Assembly: GCF_003217355.1 (NCBI RefSeq)
Contig: NZ_QJTK01000019.1
Coordinates: 1-44,377 of the forward strand
From: Rhodobacter viridis
GTDB taxonomy: Bacteria > Pseudomonadota > Alphaproteobacteria > Rhodobacterales > Rhodobacteraceae
DNA: 44,377 nucleotides
Direction of reading: 5' to 3'
A model generated the notes under the pieces. That model saw nothing but the letters and a program-made list of their open reading frames with translations, searched no databases and had not been told where the DNA came from. The position numbers were made by a program, and so were the translations under genes. Positions 43,190 to 44,377 of the stretch are shown piece by piece (the stretch's first letter is position 1; each line of letters begins with the position of its first letter).

Positions 43190-43483
43190 TTATCGCGATG
43201 ACCTTCTTAAATCGTTTATCGCAACTGTCGAGCCTCGCGTGTCACTGGCAGCCGTTTCGGTGAATGCGTCGTAAGGTGTTAGCAGCGTTGGTCGCGCAAG
43301 GCGTGTGATCCTGAGCGCAAGGTCCGCAAACTGCGCACCGCGTCGCTCGGAGAAGAATTGGCGAACGGCGGCTTTCCCAGGGTCCTTCAGATGCAATGCC
43401 GCAACCGCACGGGCCGCCTTTGCTCGCTGAACTTGCCCATTGAGCCCACAATTTCTTTGTAGCCGGGCGCCTGCCGCGGCCAC
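43190..43483 (-). CDS. Doubtful small ORF after the pRiA4b ORF-3 gene
   Basis: A 97-codon frame starting GTG 43481-43483, 6 bp after the stop of the gene upstream, with a GGGGTGAGG tract before it. The C-terminal two thirds (KAAVRQFFSERRGAQFADLA) look protein-like, possibly the tail of a decayed mobile gene. No family recognised. The rest of the gap to 43097 holds no other gene. Confidence 0.3.
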   Translation of the reverse strand: MAAAGARLQRNCGLNGQVQRAKAARAVAALHLKDPGKAAVRQFFSERRGAQFADLALRITRLARPTLLTPYDAFTETAASDTRGSTVAINDLRRSSR

Positions 43484-43489
43484 ACATCC

Positions 43490-44104
43490 TCACCCCTTCT
43501 TCGGCTTCGGCTGATGTAGGCGCCGCGCGGCGTTGGATCGCATCGCGTTGCGCAGGTCCTTGTTGATCACCTCGAGATCGAACCACTCCGGGTCGAAATG
43601 CCCGCCCGCCCAGCGGAGGTTCGACGCGTGATCGTCGTGTTCGGGATCGCGGATCACTTCCAGAAAATCGCCGTAGGACCAAGGTCCGCCGACATCTTCG
43701 GGCGGGCGCGCCCGGGCACCGTCAAGGCACTGCGTCTGTTTCGGAGCAGCCTCGACCTCGGGCCAGGCTTCGATCCGAATTTCATGCTGCCAGTTGTCGC
43801 CGAAATCATAGACGTAGACGAAGACCGCCTCGGGCTGGCCCAGAAAATCGAGAAGGCGCACATCGGCATAGTCAAAAACCCGAGGGCCGTCGAAGCCATC
43901 ATCCAGCAGATCCGGATCGCCATATCGTAGACCGCCAATCTGGAATTCGTGCAGATGCGCATCGGTCCAACCGAAGGCCGCCTGCAGAACGCGGTGGAGC
44001 TTGGCAAGGGTCCAGTCCGACGGGACGAGCAATCGGCGCCAGATCGGCGGGTCGATTTCGATCAGCCTGACGTGAAGTTGCGCGACCTTGCGTTGCGAAA
44101 ACAC
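43490..44104 (-). CDS. Plasmid pRiA4b ORF-3 family protein
   Basis: A 204-aa protein of the pRiA4b ORF-3/IS1096 TnpR-like family: QLHVRLIEIDPPIWRRLLVP, then TLAKLHRVLQAAFGWTDAHL, VYDFGDNWQHEIRIE and the final acidic motif. The biochemical role of the family is unknown; it is common on plasmids and in accessory DNA. I start at GTG 44102-44104, which has a strong GGAGGAG ribosome site five bases upstream and sits at the family N terminus; the frame is open 59 codons further in low-complexity sequence. Confidence 0.88.
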   Translation of the reverse strand: MFSQRKVAQLHVRLIEIDPPIWRRLLVPSDWTLAKLHRVLQAAFGWTDAHLHEFQIGGLRYGDPDLLDDGFDGPRVFDYADVRLLDFLGQPEAVFVYVYDFGDNWQHEIRIEAWPEVEAAPKQTQCLDGARARPPEDVGGPWSYGDFLEVIRDPEHDDHASNLRWAGGHFDPEWFDLEVINKDLRNAMRSNAARRLHQPKPKKG

Positions 44105-44334
44105 CTTCTCTCTCCTCCCCGATGCCCGGTGCTGATCATGGCGGCGAGGGGCGGCGTTGTCACCTGTTTCGGCGCCGGGCGGGGGCGGCATGGGGCGGGT
44201 GCCCGGCCAGCAGCCACGCGCGACGCCTCTTTTCGCATCGCGGATGTCCCGGGCATGAATCGCGCCGCCACATTTTCGCATTGTAAGCCTGCGGCGAGGG
44301 CCGTCTTTGAGTGAGGCGGGTGCGGGGTTAGTGG

Positions 44335-44363
44335 ACCGTCCATATGGGCTCCTTATGGACGGT
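44335..44363. repeat. Inverted repeat ACCGTCCAT / ATGGACGGT near the right edge
   Basis: Perfect 9-bp arms (44335-44343 and 44355-44363) around an 11-nt loop. No T run. It may be an operator, a terminator or the end of an element continuing past the window. The stretch 44105-44334 upstream of it holds no gene I can support. Confidence 0.45.
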
Positions 44364-44377
44364 GCATGGAATGCTGG

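Overview
The window looks like chromosome of a purple non-sulfur alphaproteobacterium, most likely Rhodobacter capsulatus or a close relative. The minus-strand order nifA - rpoN - nifU - A-type scaffold - nifK - nifD - nifH - fdxD, with cowN divergent, matches what I recall of the R. capsulatus nif region B (nifA2, nifR4/rpoN, nifU2, nifHDK). The base composition is strongly GC-rich up to about position 27,870.

Region 1 (1-8,095) is nitrogen fixation. It holds the start of the activator gene nifA (cut by the window edge), sigma-54 (rpoN), a NifU C-terminal-type scaffold, a cysteine-poor A-type scaffold, the nitrogenase structural genes nifHDK, the [2Fe-2S] ferredoxin gene fdxD, and cowN, which sustains nitrogenase under CO. 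Sigma-54 -24/-12 elements are readable before nifH, before the A-type gene (serving nifU-rpoN) and, in two copies, before fdxD. A TGT-N10-ACA NifA site lies upstream of nifH. Factor-independent terminators follow nifK and fdxD, and stem-loops sit between nifH/nifD and nifD/nifK.

Region 2 (8,100-27,900) is ordinary core genome: a small lipoprotein, the K+ transporter kup, a TerC-family membrane protein behind a switch-like RNA leader, a membrane-anchored alpha/beta hydrolase, divergent mntR/mntH with a perfect palindromic operator, a hydroxypyruvate isomerase-like gene with a DUF1285 gene, a tightly overlapping MoxR-DUF58-BatA/DUF4159-membrane protein operon, an M20 amidohydrolase with a DUF1489 gene, and the B12-dependent ribonucleotide reductase nrdJ.

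Region 3 (about 27,900-43,480) reads as a defence island with lower GC and different codon use. A compact DNA phosphorothioation cluster (dndC, a 66-aa protein, dndD, and a DndE-HerA ATPase fusion) is followed by a convergent TusA-like sulfur carrier. Two copies of one IS5-type element follow in tandem; the first is internally deleted. They abut a 470-aa nuclease-like gene that seems to have lost its 5' end. A four-gene minus-strand operon then encodes an HD-domain protein, an AAA+/ORC-like ATPase, a Rossmann-like protein of unknown family and a DNA cytosine-C5 methyltransferase. I cannot match this operon to a named system, and it is the best candidate here for something undescribed.

Region 4 (43,480-44,377) holds a plasmid pRiA4b ORF-3-type gene, a doubtful small ORF and a terminal inverted repeat. 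All identifications come from reading motifs by eye; no database search was run.
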